Shown in pieces: positions 1 to 6,940 of a stretch of 34,238 nt of DNA. Every line of letters starts with the position of its first letter. Positions within the stretch are counted from its first letter, which is position 1. Both the position numbers and the translations under genes were made by a program. Source of the stretch: CAYXDO01 sp964463485 (lineage in GTDB: Bacteria > Myxococcota > Kuafuiibacteriia > Kuafuiibacteriales > Kuafuiibacteriaceae); NCBI GenBank assembly GCA_964463485.1, contig CAYXDO010000120.1:1-34238 (forward strand), read 5' to 3'. The notes beneath the pieces were generated by a model. That model saw nothing but the letters and a program-made list of their open reading frames with translations, ran no database searches and was not told where the DNA came from.

Positions 1-527
1 CCAGGTTGTGTCGGCTGCGACTTCGTGAGATCGAGTCGGCCGTCGTCGCTCCAGGAGTGTCGCAAGTGCGCGTCGCGCCTGAAGATGTCGGCGAGGCCCA
101 AATCGGGTTCGAGTCCCGTCCACATTTCGTGAAGTACCCGGAACGGCTTTCTCAAGTCGTAACGGACACTTCTGCCTTCCAGAACCGGGTTCCAAAGTAG
201 CTTCGCGAGCAGATCCCGTCGTTCCTGGGTCGAGCGACTTTCCCACAAGGATTTCGCGTTCTTGGCGAGTTCCAAAACGCTTTGCGCGGTCACGAGGTAC
301 GCACCGTCCACCTGGCCCTGCGTGTCCTGGAGCAGGTCGAAGTTGAGCCGCCGCTCTTTCTGGATGCGCTCAAGCTGACGGCGGAACGTCGCGTCGTCGA
401 GGCTCCCCGCGAGCTTCATGTCCACCAGGCTGTTCTCCTTCGCCTCCAGCTCGACGGCCTCGCGCCGGTACTTGTCGGCCTCGTGGCGCTTCGCGGCCTG
501 CGTGCCCTCCTTTGCGAGATTGCCTAC
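1..527 (-). pseudogene. Serine recombinase, C-terminal fragment (5' truncated, runs off left edge)
   Basis: The minus strand is open from 527 to the left edge, 175 codons without a stop. The product resembles the C-terminal region of large serine recombinases, which lies after the recombinase/zinc-ribbon domains: a charged coiled-coil stretch (KRHEADKYRREAVELEAKE), then LWESRSTQERRDLL, then NPVLEGRSVRYDLRKPF, a tail typical of this family. A TGA at 530-528 closes the frame upstream. The first in-frame Met is only about 36 codons inside the open frame. I see no resolvase catalytic domain upstream, so the nucleophilic serine is absent and the piece cannot recombine DNA. It is probably the scar of an integrated element. 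The family call is fairly secure; whether the gene is intact beyond its missing 5' end is unknown because the 3' end lies outside the window. Confidence 0.72.
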
Positions 528-557
528 TCACCGTCGCTGACGAGCCGCCAACGGTGA
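528..557. promoter_or_regulatory. Short inverted repeat between recombinase remnant and zeta-like gene
   Basis: TCACCGT at 528-534 is matched by ACGGTGA at 551-557, a perfect 7-bp inverted repeat with a 16-base spacer. It lies exactly where the recombinase frame is broken, about 110 bases upstream of the zeta-like gene. It could be an operator, a recombination end or chance. Only the symmetry is seen. Confidence 0.25.
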
Positions 558-664
558 TTGCGACATCGAGCACCGTAGCCGTCCACCGCGAATCGCCCGG
601 TCGCGTCGAGCCGCTTGGCACTCCGAATCTCGCGCCCAGCCATCGATCCGCGTAGAATGAGCGC

Positions 665-1249
665 GTGCGCAACAAGCCACAGGTTCTCGTCTTGGGCGGG
701 CCAAACGGCGCCGGGAAGTCCACGCTTGCGCCAGCGCTGGTCATGGATCGCATAGGGCTTGGCGCGTACCTGGACGCCGACACGATTGCTCGCGGCCTGG
801 CTGCGTTCGATCCAGCAGAGCCGGCCATCGAGGCTGGCCGGGTCATGCTTCGTCGCATCCAGCAGCTTCGTCGTGACCGGCAAGACTTCGCCGTCGAATC
901 GACGCTCTCTGGCAGGTCGTTGGCTGAAACGCTCCGGTCGCTGCGGTCAGAGGGCTATGCCGTGCACTTGGTGTATCTTTGGCTCTCGTCGCCGGAGGAA
1001 TCCATTCGAAGAGTGCGGGCTCGCGTGGCAGCAGGCGGCCATGGCGTCCCAGAACCCGCGCTTCGGCGACGCCATCCGCGCAGCGTACGAAACCTCTTCG
1101 ACATCTACATGCCGTTGGCAGATACGTGGTATCTGTTCGACAACTCGGCGTCGGAGCCCACTCTCGCCGCGTATCGGATTTCGCCGGATGAGCCTCACGT
1201 GGTTGAGCTCGAAAAGTGGCGAATCATGAAAGGTGGACGCGATGCGTAA
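665..1249 (+). CDS. Zeta-toxin-family P-loop kinase
   Basis: 194 aa. The Walker A loop GGPNGAGKST is at residues 11-20, YLDADTIARG at 35-44 fits the acidic motif after strand 2, FAVESTLSG at 75-83 holds the family's E-S-T-x-S-G segment, and RVRARVAAGGHGVPEPALRRR supplies the arginine-rich lid. These are the hallmarks of zeta-toxin/COG4185 predicted kinases. The best-studied zeta toxins (PezT, epsilon-zeta) phosphorylate UDP-N-acetylglucosamine and block peptidoglycan synthesis; activity on that substrate is inferred here. The start is GTG at 665, because an in-frame TAG lies just upstream at 653-655. The gene overlaps the next one by 8 bases, so they are almost certainly co-translated. There is no epsilon or PezA-like gene upstream. 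It may be a toxin or a housekeeping-like kinase of the same fold. Confidence 0.85.
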   Translation: MRNKPQVLVLGGPNGAGKSTLAPALVMDRIGLGAYLDADTIARGLAAFDPAEPAIEAGRVMLRRIQQLRRDRQDFAVESTLSGRSLAETLRSLRSEGYAVHLVYLWLSSPEESIRRVRARVAAGGHGVPEPALRRRHPRSVRNLFDIYMPLADTWYLFDNSASEPTLAAYRISPDEPHVVELEKWRIMKGGRDA

Positions 1250-1511
1250 CCGACCCCCGGTCCGCAGGATGGACGAGATCCTCACGCCCGAGCTCGTCAC
1301 CGAGGCGCTGCGAGAGGCCGTGCATCGGGCGATTCGTGAGCACAAACTCCTCGGGAGGTCGATCATCGTATGGCAGGACGGCAAAGTCGTCGAAATTCCC
1401 GCCTCGGAAATTCCTGACAGATTTCTAGAGCAGCCAAAAGCTCGGGTCGGGACCGCCAACGAGGAGACTTTAAAGCTCGATGCTCATGATGAGTATGAAT
1501 CGACTGAGTGA
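1242..1511 (+). CDS. Small partner protein of the zeta-like kinase (possible antitoxin)
   Basis: 89 aa, unrecognised by name. It starts with ATG at 1242 behind the ribosome site AAAGGTGG (about 1229-1236) inside the end of the kinase gene; an in-frame GTG at 1233 is the alternative. The N-terminal half is a predicted helix (ELVTEALREAVHRAIREHK), followed by a short strand-turn-strand segment SIIVWQDGKVVEIPASEIP and an acidic, probably disordered tail. Its size, acidity and 8-base overlap with a toxin-family gene are typical of type II antitoxins or small modulators. I know of no biochemical proof for this group, so the antitoxin role is inference. Confidence 0.7.
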   Translation: MRNRPPVRRMDEILTPELVTEALREAVHRAIREHKLLGRSIIVWQDGKVVEIPASEIPDRFLEQPKARVGTANEETLKLDAHDEYESTE

Positions 1512-1535
1512 GTACGCGGGCCCAAAGAAAGGCAA

Positions 1536-2132
1536 TCACCGCAGGGTCGTCACCTCGACGGGCTCTTCGAAGACGGTCCGAGTTCCGATCCCGAGTTGCC
1601 CTTCGCCATCGGCCCCCCAGCAACTCACCCGGCCGTCTCTTCGCACCACACACGTGTGGCTGGCCCCGGTCGCCATCGAGATCGCGTCCACGCCCGCGAC
1701 AGGCTCTGGATCCGATCGACTCTCGAACGTACCGTCACCGAGTTGGCCAAAGTCATTGAGGCCGAAACACCAGACGGATCCCGAGCGACGCGGCACACAC
1801 GTGTGACCAAGCCCCACCGAGAGTGAGGTCGCGTCGTCGAAGGGAGGTACTCTAGCGGCCTCCCAGACCCGAAGCGTACCCATAGGCGCACCGGTCTGGC
1901 CGTCGCTGTTGCTGAGGAGCGGTCCGAGCACGAGCTGATGCAGGCACTCAGACTCGCTCTTCGTCTCGAACAGAAGGTCGATGGCAGCCATGTCCCGCTC
2001 TTCGCAGGCCAAAGCGCACCGTGCAAGCCCATTGGGTGTGCCCGCGACACGCGCCGCGCCCGTCGACGGTACGTGTGCGCGATGAAGCGCGGTGCCATCG
2101 GCCTCGAGCTTCACACGCACTGGGGCACTCAC
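1536..2132 (-). CDS. Short RCC1-repeat protein (probably a truncated RCC1 lipoprotein)
   Basis: 198 aa. The C-terminal half holds two RCC1-type propeller repeats, HTCVPRRSGSVWCFGLNDFG plus QLGDGT and HTCVVRRDGRVSCWGADGEG plus QLGIGT. The N-terminal about 90 residues have several cysteines (LARCALACEERD) and end before the repeats with TLRVWEAARVPPF; I do not recognise that part. A seven-bladed propeller needs about seven repeats, so two cannot close a ring, and there is no signal peptide. The frame begins with GTG immediately after an in-frame TAG, which suggests the 5' end was lost. The ending is like that of the large RCC1 lipoprotein at 2470-4968, which is divergently oriented. It converges on the zeta partner gene 25 bases away. 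Confidence 0.6.
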   Translation of the reverse strand: MSAPVRVKLEADGTALHRAHVPSTGAARVAGTPNGLARCALACEERDMAAIDLLFETKSESECLHQLVLGPLLSNSDGQTGAPMGTLRVWEAARVPPFDDATSLSVGLGHTCVPRRSGSVWCFGLNDFGQLGDGTFESRSDPEPVAGVDAISMATGASHTCVVRRDGRVSCWGADGEGQLGIGTRTVFEEPVEVTTLR

Positions 2133-2469
2133 CTATTCGCAGACGTCATGAATCGCGGCGTGCTGATGGTACGTTGGGCGAATAACCGGTGGAGCGAGTT
2201 CGATCAGGCGGAGGGTACGCACTTGTGTCGCCAGCGCCAGCTCGCCGGATCCCACGCTCCTTACTTCACTGCGATTCCGAGCGGTGCCGCAGTCGGCGAC
2301 GCGCGGTCCTACCGCGCGCCTCGACCGGTTGGATTTCGAGACGACTCGGACGAGTAGCGCGCGAGGCCCAGGGGCGTATCTCCCAATCGCCCGGACCTTG
2401 CGAAATTCTGTCGCACGCCTCGGAAGCGACCAGGCCCGAGCCGTAAATGGTATATACCAAGCGGCAACG
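2133..2469. other. Intergenic region between two divergent RCC1 genes
   Basis: 337 bases without a credible gene. It should hold the promoter of the large RCC1 lipoprotein. I see no RCC1 motif on the minus strand here that would extend the short protein at 1536-2132. The only clear structure is the AT-rich palindrome listed at 2448-2459. Confidence 0.4.
2448..2459. promoter_or_regulatory. 12-bp AT-rich perfect palindrome before the RCC1 lipoprotein gene
   Basis: TGGTATATACCA is a perfect palindrome in an otherwise GC-rich stretch, ending 10 bases before the ATG at 2470. It could be an operator or part of a promoter or leader; no matching -35 box at normal spacing was found. Confidence 0.3.
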
Positions 2470-4968
2470 ATGCCAACGCGGGCGACTTCAAAAGGCGCAT
2501 CAGCGAGGTGCTGGAGCTCGCTGGGGGTCGTGTTGATGGCGTGCGTTCCTCGCGTTGTAGAAGTGAGCCTCCCCGTCATCGACCCCGGCGCCCGCCTGGC
2601 GATCGCGGTCGTGACCAGCGAGGGCCGCAGGTCCGGCTTGGTCTGGGATCCGCGCGCGGAATCGGTCGTCCGATTCGAGGACGTCCCGAGCGCCGACATG
2701 GCGTTGCACGTGCTCACCTATCCGTTCGACGCGAAGCAGCTGCACCTACCGACCGGAGTTGTCGCAGTCACCGAGGCGTCGTACCCATTTCCGCTACCCA
2801 TGGAGGCGTTCGAGCGCCTGGGTGACTCGGATTGGCGGCCTTCCGATGGGCTCCCAAAGTTACTCGACGGGTTCGGGATCGAAGAGGATCCGCCCGCACC
2901 GATCGCGGGATCGGTGCGGAGAGTAGCGGTCGGACATGAGTTCTCGTGCGCGCTCCTGGCCTCGGGGAGGGTAGCGTGTTGGGGATCGAACCAGGACGGC
3001 CACCTCGCAAGGGAGTCTCCTCCGGAATATTCCGAATTGCCCCTCGAGATCGATGGGGTCGCCGACGTCCGACAGCTCGAGGTTGGCGTGGGAACCACGT
3101 GCGCGCTCCGCGGTCGGCGCGACGTCATGTGCTGGGGAGGGGGCGCTTCGGGCACCCTCGGGCGTGGGTCCGATTCGCTGGGCACCACTGCCAGACCCGT
3201 GGACGGACTCTCTGGCGCGGTCAAGATCGCGATGGCGTCCGCGCACGCGTGCGTGGCCACGTCCGCTGGCTACGTCGCATGCTGGGGATCCAACGAGCTG
3301 AAAGCGACCGGCCAACCCGAGGACCACGACGTGCTGGAGCCCCGAAGGGTCGAGGGCGTGGACTCGGTAGCCGACGTCATCACCGGTGAGTCCTACTCGT
3401 GCGCACTGAAGACCGATGGGTCCGTTTGGTGCTGGGGGCGCTCCGAGCTCACGACCGGCGTAGAGCCTACGGAGGTGAGTAAGCTGGGTAGGGTCGAATC
3501 GATCGCTGGAAGCGGAGCGACGATCTGCGGGCGACGCTCCGACGGCTCGATTTGGTGCCTCGGATCGAATCGAGCCAACGAGATCGCTCCCGGCGGTCCG
3601 CCGCTCGCCGAGGACCCCTTGGAGAGTGTCCTGAGCCGCGAACCAGGGCCGCTCGAGGGTCGCGGCAGCATGTTTTGTGTGGACGGCGAGGCGCTTCGCT
3701 GCACCGGCTCGAGCGCGAACGTTCGGCTCGAGAGAGACCCGATGAGTAGACCGGAGCTCGCGGAGACGTTCGACTCTCTCTCCGCTGGCAGGAGCTCCCA
3801 CGCCTGCGCTGTGCGACGAGATGGCTCCGTCGGGTGCTGGGGCGTGGCGAGCTCGGGCCAGCTCGGGATCGCTCCGGTGGAGCACCGCGAGCCCGTCGCA
3901 GTGCCCTCGCTCCGAGATGTTCGGGATCTCCACGCCGAAGACGCGCTAACGTGTGCTTTTCGATCGGATGGTTCGATGTCGTGCTTCGGAGCCAACTACG
4001 CGCAAGTGATTTCGCGGGAGCTCGCGATCAGCCACTCGATCCCAACTCTTCACTGGCTCCGGTCCAAGAGCGTCGCGACGACCACCGGACATGCTTGTGT
4101 CATCGACTCGAACGCTGAAGGCGCGGTGTGGTGCTGGGGTACGAACTCAGCCGGTCAACTCGGCCGGCCCGCCGGCAACGACCTCGAGCCCGTGGCGGTT
4201 GCCGGCACCGAGGGGGCTCGCGCAGTCAGCGCTGCTCAGTCCACGACTTGCGCGGTCGACGGACAGGAACGCCTGTGGTGCTGGGGCTCGAATCGATATG
4301 GGCAACTCGGCACGGACACCGACCTCGCGCTCACCCAATGGGAGCCCAAACAAGTTCGACTCGTCACCGTCCGCGCCGTGGGGCTCGGCCAGGGGCACGC
4401 GTGCGCCATCGCTGGTGAGTTGCAGGAAGTGTATTGTTGGGGAGACAACAACGACGGGGAGCTCGGCATCGGTGTGCTCGGTAGACGGCCGACCCCGGGT
4501 GCGACTGGGCTCACCGGCGCCGCTGAGCTCGGCCTAGGCGCCGATCACACGTGCGTCCGTCGCGCGGATGGGAGAGTCTTCTGTTTTGGCGGCAATAAGT
4601 ACGGCCAGCTAGGGATCGGGACGCGCGACGATAGCTCCATTCCCGTCGAGGTTCCCGAAATAGACGACGCGGTAGATCTGGGCGTTGGAGCGGACCACAC
4701 GTGCGTGGCTCGAGCCTCCGGACAAGTCACCTGCTTCGGGTTGAACCAAGCGGGTCAACTCGGGATCGGGGACGCGGCAAGAGGCTCCACTAGACCCACC
4801 CCAGTCCTAGGAATCGACGACGCCATCGCCGTCGCCGCAGGTGAGGTCCACACGTGCGTCGTCCATCGCTCCGGCCGAGTCTCATGCTTCGGGCGCGACT
4901 CCATGGGTCAGCTCGGGCTTGGGACCGCGATCGTGGTCGAGGACCCACAGACCGTCCTCGGACTCTGA
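2470..4968 (+). CDS. RCC1-repeat beta-propeller lipoprotein
   Basis: 832 aa. I place the start at ATG 2470, not further upstream, because it gives a lipoprotein signal peptide (MPTRATSKGASARC... LGVVLMAC; lipobox LMAC, Cys about residue 26). A non-repeat N-terminal domain of about 130 residues follows. About 14 RCC1-type repeats then fill the rest, each of the form H-x-C-A...DG-x-V-x-C-W/F-G-x-N-x-x-G-Q-L-G, for example HACVIDSNAEGAVWCWGTN and HTCVRRADGRVFCFGGNKYG. Fourteen repeats would fit two seven-bladed propellers. Several middle repeats are degenerate (TICGRRSDG, MFCVDGEALRC). The protein is expected on the outer or inner membrane, facing the periplasm or surface. Such repeats usually serve binding; no enzymatic motif is visible. 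Cysteines at fixed places in each blade could form disulfides. Confidence 0.88.
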   Translation: MPTRATSKGASARCWSSLGVVLMACVPRVVEVSLPVIDPGARLAIAVVTSEGRRSGLVWDPRAESVVRFEDVPSADMALHVLTYPFDAKQLHLPTGVVAVTEASYPFPLPMEAFERLGDSDWRPSDGLPKLLDGFGIEEDPPAPIAGSVRRVAVGHEFSCALLASGRVACWGSNQDGHLARESPPEYSELPLEIDGVADVRQLEVGVGTTCALRGRRDVMCWGGGASGTLGRGSDSLGTTARPVDGLSGAVKIAMASAHACVATSAGYVACWGSNELKATGQPEDHDVLEPRRVEGVDSVADVITGESYSCALKTDGSVWCWGRSELTTGVEPTEVSKLGRVESIAGSGATICGRRSDGSIWCLGSNRANEIAPGGPPLAEDPLESVLSREPGPLEGRGSMFCVDGEALRCTGSSANVRLERDPMSRPELAETFDSLSAGRSSHACAVRRDGSVGCWGVASSGQLGIAPVEHREPVAVPSLRDVRDLHAEDALTCAFRSDGSMSCFGANYAQVISRELAISHSIPTLHWLRSKSVATTTGHACVIDSNAEGAVWCWGTNSAGQLGRPAGNDLEPVAVAGTEGARAVSAAQSTTCAVDGQERLWCWGSNRYGQLGTDTDLALTQWEPKQVRLVTVRAVGLGQGHACAIAGELQEVYCWGDNNDGELGIGVLGRRPTPGATGLTGAAELGLGADHTCVRRADGRVFCFGGNKYGQLGIGTRDDSSIPVEVPEIDDAVDLGVGADHTCVARASGQVTCFGLNQAGQLGIGDAARGSTRPTPVLGIDDAIAVAAGEVHTCVVHRSGRVSCFGRDSMGQLGLGTAIVVEDPQTVLGL

Positions 4969-5263
4969 TCCGTCAAACTCATGCGAAGCTACTCATAAAC
5001 GTCCTCGCCGCGTCCCGCCGGGGCCGTGACGACTCTCGAGGGCTCCGCGAGCCGACCCTGGCGACCCCGCAGCTCGTCTCGTGGCGGCGAGGGCTCCCTC
5101 CCGGAACCACTGCGAAGATTCTCAGCAAGCTCCGGAGCGCTCCCGAAGTCCCTGCGAGCGCTCTCATCCCCGACAGACGCCGCGCCCGGACCTCTTGCGA
5201 CCTCTCTCAGCGCCGAGATGCAATCCGGTGCACAACCGACCTGCGGCGATTTCAGTTCAACCT

Positions 5264-5378
5264 CCGTATGAACCACGGAAAGCACAGAGAAGGCAGAGAA
5301 GGAACACGGAGAGCACGAAGGACTTCTCGCCAAAAATCCTCTGTGTTCTCCGTGTCCCTGCTCTGCGTGCCAATACGG
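5264..5378. repeat. Imperfect palindromic intergenic element (CCACGGA..CACAGAG type)
   Basis: CCGTAT at 5264-5269 is mirrored by ATACGG at 5373-5378. Inside, GAACACGGAGAGCACGAAGG near 5311-5331 pairs imperfectly with the complement of CCTCTGTGTTCTCCGTGTCC at 5338-5357. The whole forms a long interrupted hairpin. Purine-rich 'accacggagagcacagag' palindromes are familiar as dispersed intergenic repeats in many bacteria. A partial copy sits at 14292-14310. No protein is likely. Confidence 0.55.
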
Positions 5379-5416
5379 AACCGCGGCTCCAAGAGCTCCG
5401 GTGCGTTATTCATTCG

Positions 5417-5813
5417 GGCGCAGATCCGCCTGGCCATGAGTCCGAACGCGTCGCATACTGTCGTTGGAATGCTCACGAAGATGTGCCATTTTGAGGTTTG
5501 AGAGTATCAGCGGAGTGTTTTCGTCCACCTCCACGACCACGTATCTCGCCCACGTCCACGAAATCGTCCACGCTCACGCCCACGATTCACGCCCACGCCT
5601 ACGAAGCCTGCCGAAGCCAACCCATTGGGCTGAGTTGCGGTGCCTCGAGCAAAATACTGCCGGGGATCGGCGGTCGTCGTGAGCGTGAGCGTCAATCGTG
5701 GACGTGGGCGTGGACGAAACCGTGGACGTGGGCGTGGAACCTGGTCGTGGAGGTGGACGAACCGGAATAGGCGCAGATCCGCCTGGCTATGAGTCCGAAC
5801 GGCAACGCGTCGC
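5417..5813. repeat. MITE-like composite: direct repeats flanking a long inverted repeat
   Basis: A segment of about 38 bases beginning GGCGCAGATCCGCCTGGC occurs at 5417-5454 and again, with 6 extra bases, at 5770-5813 in the same orientation. Between the copies lies the long inverted repeat at 5521-5761. A non-coding, repeat-bounded unit of about 400 bp with a strong internal hairpin looks like a miniature mobile or dispersed element. No transposase gene is near. Confidence 0.5.
5521..5761. repeat. Long inverted repeat with CGTCCACG-rich arms
   Basis: The left arm (about 5521-5603) begins TCGTCCACCTCCACGACCA, and the right arm (about 5680-5761) is its reverse complement with scattered mismatches and small gaps. 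The loop is about 76 bases. Both arms are built of irregular CGTCCACG/CGCCCACG units. Transcribed, it would form a very stable stem. Confidence 0.65.
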
Positions 5814-5851
5814 CCACCGATCGATCGCCGCAAGTCAGCGTTCTATCTATT

Positions 5852-5907
5852 CTTTTTTCGACCAACTCCCCCTGAAGCGCACTCAGATCCAGGCCCGGCT
5901 GCACCCT
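5852..5907 (-). repeat. Dispersed 55-bp element, copy A (3' of the Uma2 gene)
   Basis: On the minus strand this reads AGGGTGCAGCCGGGCCTGGA and onward. It is identical over the first 32 bases to the sequence starting at 34184 on the plus strand and similar for about 23 more, ending in an A-run. It lies 37 bases past the stop of the minus-strand Uma2 gene, so relative to its gene it has the same orientation and place as copy B has to the kinase gene. Confidence 0.75.
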
Positions 5908-5944
5908 ATTCATTCTTTCGAGTCAAGGTCCGATCGAAGGAGAA

Positions 5945-6655
5945 TCAGACGTCGTAGCCAAGCGCCTTCAGCTTTGCCGCGAGCGCGTCGGCGCGCTGCT
6001 TCTCCTGTTCAGCGCGCCGCTTCTCCTGTTCAGCGCGCTGCTTCTCCTGTTCAGCGCGCTGCTTTTCCTGCTCGGCCTGCGACGCCGCCAGATCGCCGCG
6101 AGCGACGATCTCGGCAAAACTCTCGAATTTCTTGCCGAGCCGGTCGTGAATCACTAGGGTGTCTTCGAGCAGGCTGAAGCGAATGCCGAGCCGAGGACTC
6201 ACGAAACCGTCGACGTCCTCGACTGGCTCGAGTTCCCTGTCGCGGCGAATCCAAACGCAAACCGCGTTGGCGTCGGGGTCGTAGGTATAAAGCTCCTCGG
6301 TCCCATGTTTCGAGTAGAATGCGAATTTGCGAATCCACTCCGACGCCGAGTTCCTCGGCGAGAGAATCTCGAACGCGATCTGAGGAGCGACTCCGCCCTC
6401 CTCCCACTGTTTGTAGGAGCCGCGGTGGCCCTTCGGACGGCCCAGAGCCACGAGCACGTCGGGCGCTTGTCTCACCTTCGGCTGACCCTGGACAGGATAC
6501 CAAAGCAAGTCTCCCGCCACGAAATCGGGAAGTCGAACGTCCAGGTTGCCTTTGATTGTTACGATCCACTCGTACTGCTTGGTGTTGTCGGCCATGGGCT
6601 CACCGTCGCTGTCGGGATACTCGTCATCGTAGTCGTGGAGGTTCAAGACGTGCAT
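5945..6655 (-). CDS. Uma2-family (DUF820) PD-(D/E)XK nuclease-fold protein with coiled-coil tail
   Basis: 236 aa. ATG at 6655 follows GGAG at a 6-base spacing. The early segment DSDGEPMADNTKQYEWIV and the core APDVLVALGRPKGHRGSYK, APQIAFEILSP, WIRKFAFYSKHGTEELYTYD match Uma2/DUF820 proteins, whose fold is that of restriction-type PD-(D/E)XK nucleases. The likely acidic residues are the D of APDV and the E of FEILSP. The C-terminus is four near-identical 7-residue units (AEQEKQR) forming a short coiled coil, encoded by 21-bp tandem repeats. The function of Uma2 proteins is unsettled; they are often expanded in cyanobacteria and other complex genomes. It stands alone, with repeats downstream and a hexamer repeat upstream. 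Confidence 0.85.
   Translation of the reverse strand: MHVLNLHDYDDEYPDSDGEPMADNTKQYEWIVTIKGNLDVRLPDFVAGDLLWYPVQGQPKVRQAPDVLVALGRPKGHRGSYKQWEEGGVAPQIAFEILSPRNSASEWIRKFAFYSKHGTEELYTYDPDANAVCVWIRRDRELEPVEDVDGFVSPRLGIRFSLLEDTLVIHDRLGKKFESFAEIVARGDLAASQAEQEKQRAEQEKQRAEQEKRRAEQEKQRADALAAKLKALGYDV
5991..6074 (-). repeat. Four 21-bp tandem repeats inside the Uma2 gene
   Basis: Four 21-bp units (5991-6011, 6012-6032, 6033-6053, 6054-6074) differ by only one to a few bases and encode AEQEKQR-type heptads. Copy number can change in multiples of seven residues without breaking the frame. Confidence 0.85.
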
Positions 6656-6706
6656 GGTACGCTCCGGAGAGTGAGAGTAGCCCGCGCCACCAGGAAAGAC
6701 AAGGCG

Positions 6707-6750
6707 GTTGCCGTTGCCGTTCGTTGCCGTTGCCGTCGCCGTCCGTCGCC
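6707..6750. repeat. Hexanucleotide-type microsatellite upstream of the Uma2 gene
   Basis: Repeated GTTGCC units with variants (TTGCCG, TCGCCG) fill this stretch, about 50-95 bases upstream of the Uma2 start codon. Length changes here could alter promoter spacing, but no promoter boxes are visible. Confidence 0.5.
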
Positions 6751-6940
6751 GAAACTCATGATCCCGTCCATCCCACAAAGCTCCTGCACGCTCGCGTGCT
6801 TTCTCGGCGCCGTCACCTCTCGAGCAGCGTGGCGAGACTTCCGCGAAGGCCGACGCTCACCTCCCGCCCTGCTGAGGTGACGCTCCGTGAGTAGCTCGAG
6901 ATCGCTCGAACGCTCCATCGTCCGCCGAGTTCATCGACCC

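Noticed and set aside
104..120. GGGTTCGAGTCCCG looks like the T-arm of a tRNA gene
   Set aside because: No matching acceptor, D-arm or anticodon arm can be laid out upstream or downstream on either strand. The sequence is explained as the antisense of the recombinase codons for TGLEPDLG.
2284..2469. Upstream extension of the RCC1 lipoprotein frame by 62 codons
   Set aside because: It would bury the lipoprotein signal peptide. ATG 2470 gives a proper lipobox at LMAC.
4989..5333. Minus-strand frame of 114 codons in the repeat-rich gap, and a plus-strand frame at 5026-5271
   Set aside because: Both run into the palindromic repeat element, lack ribosome sites and show no family motif; treated as non-coding.
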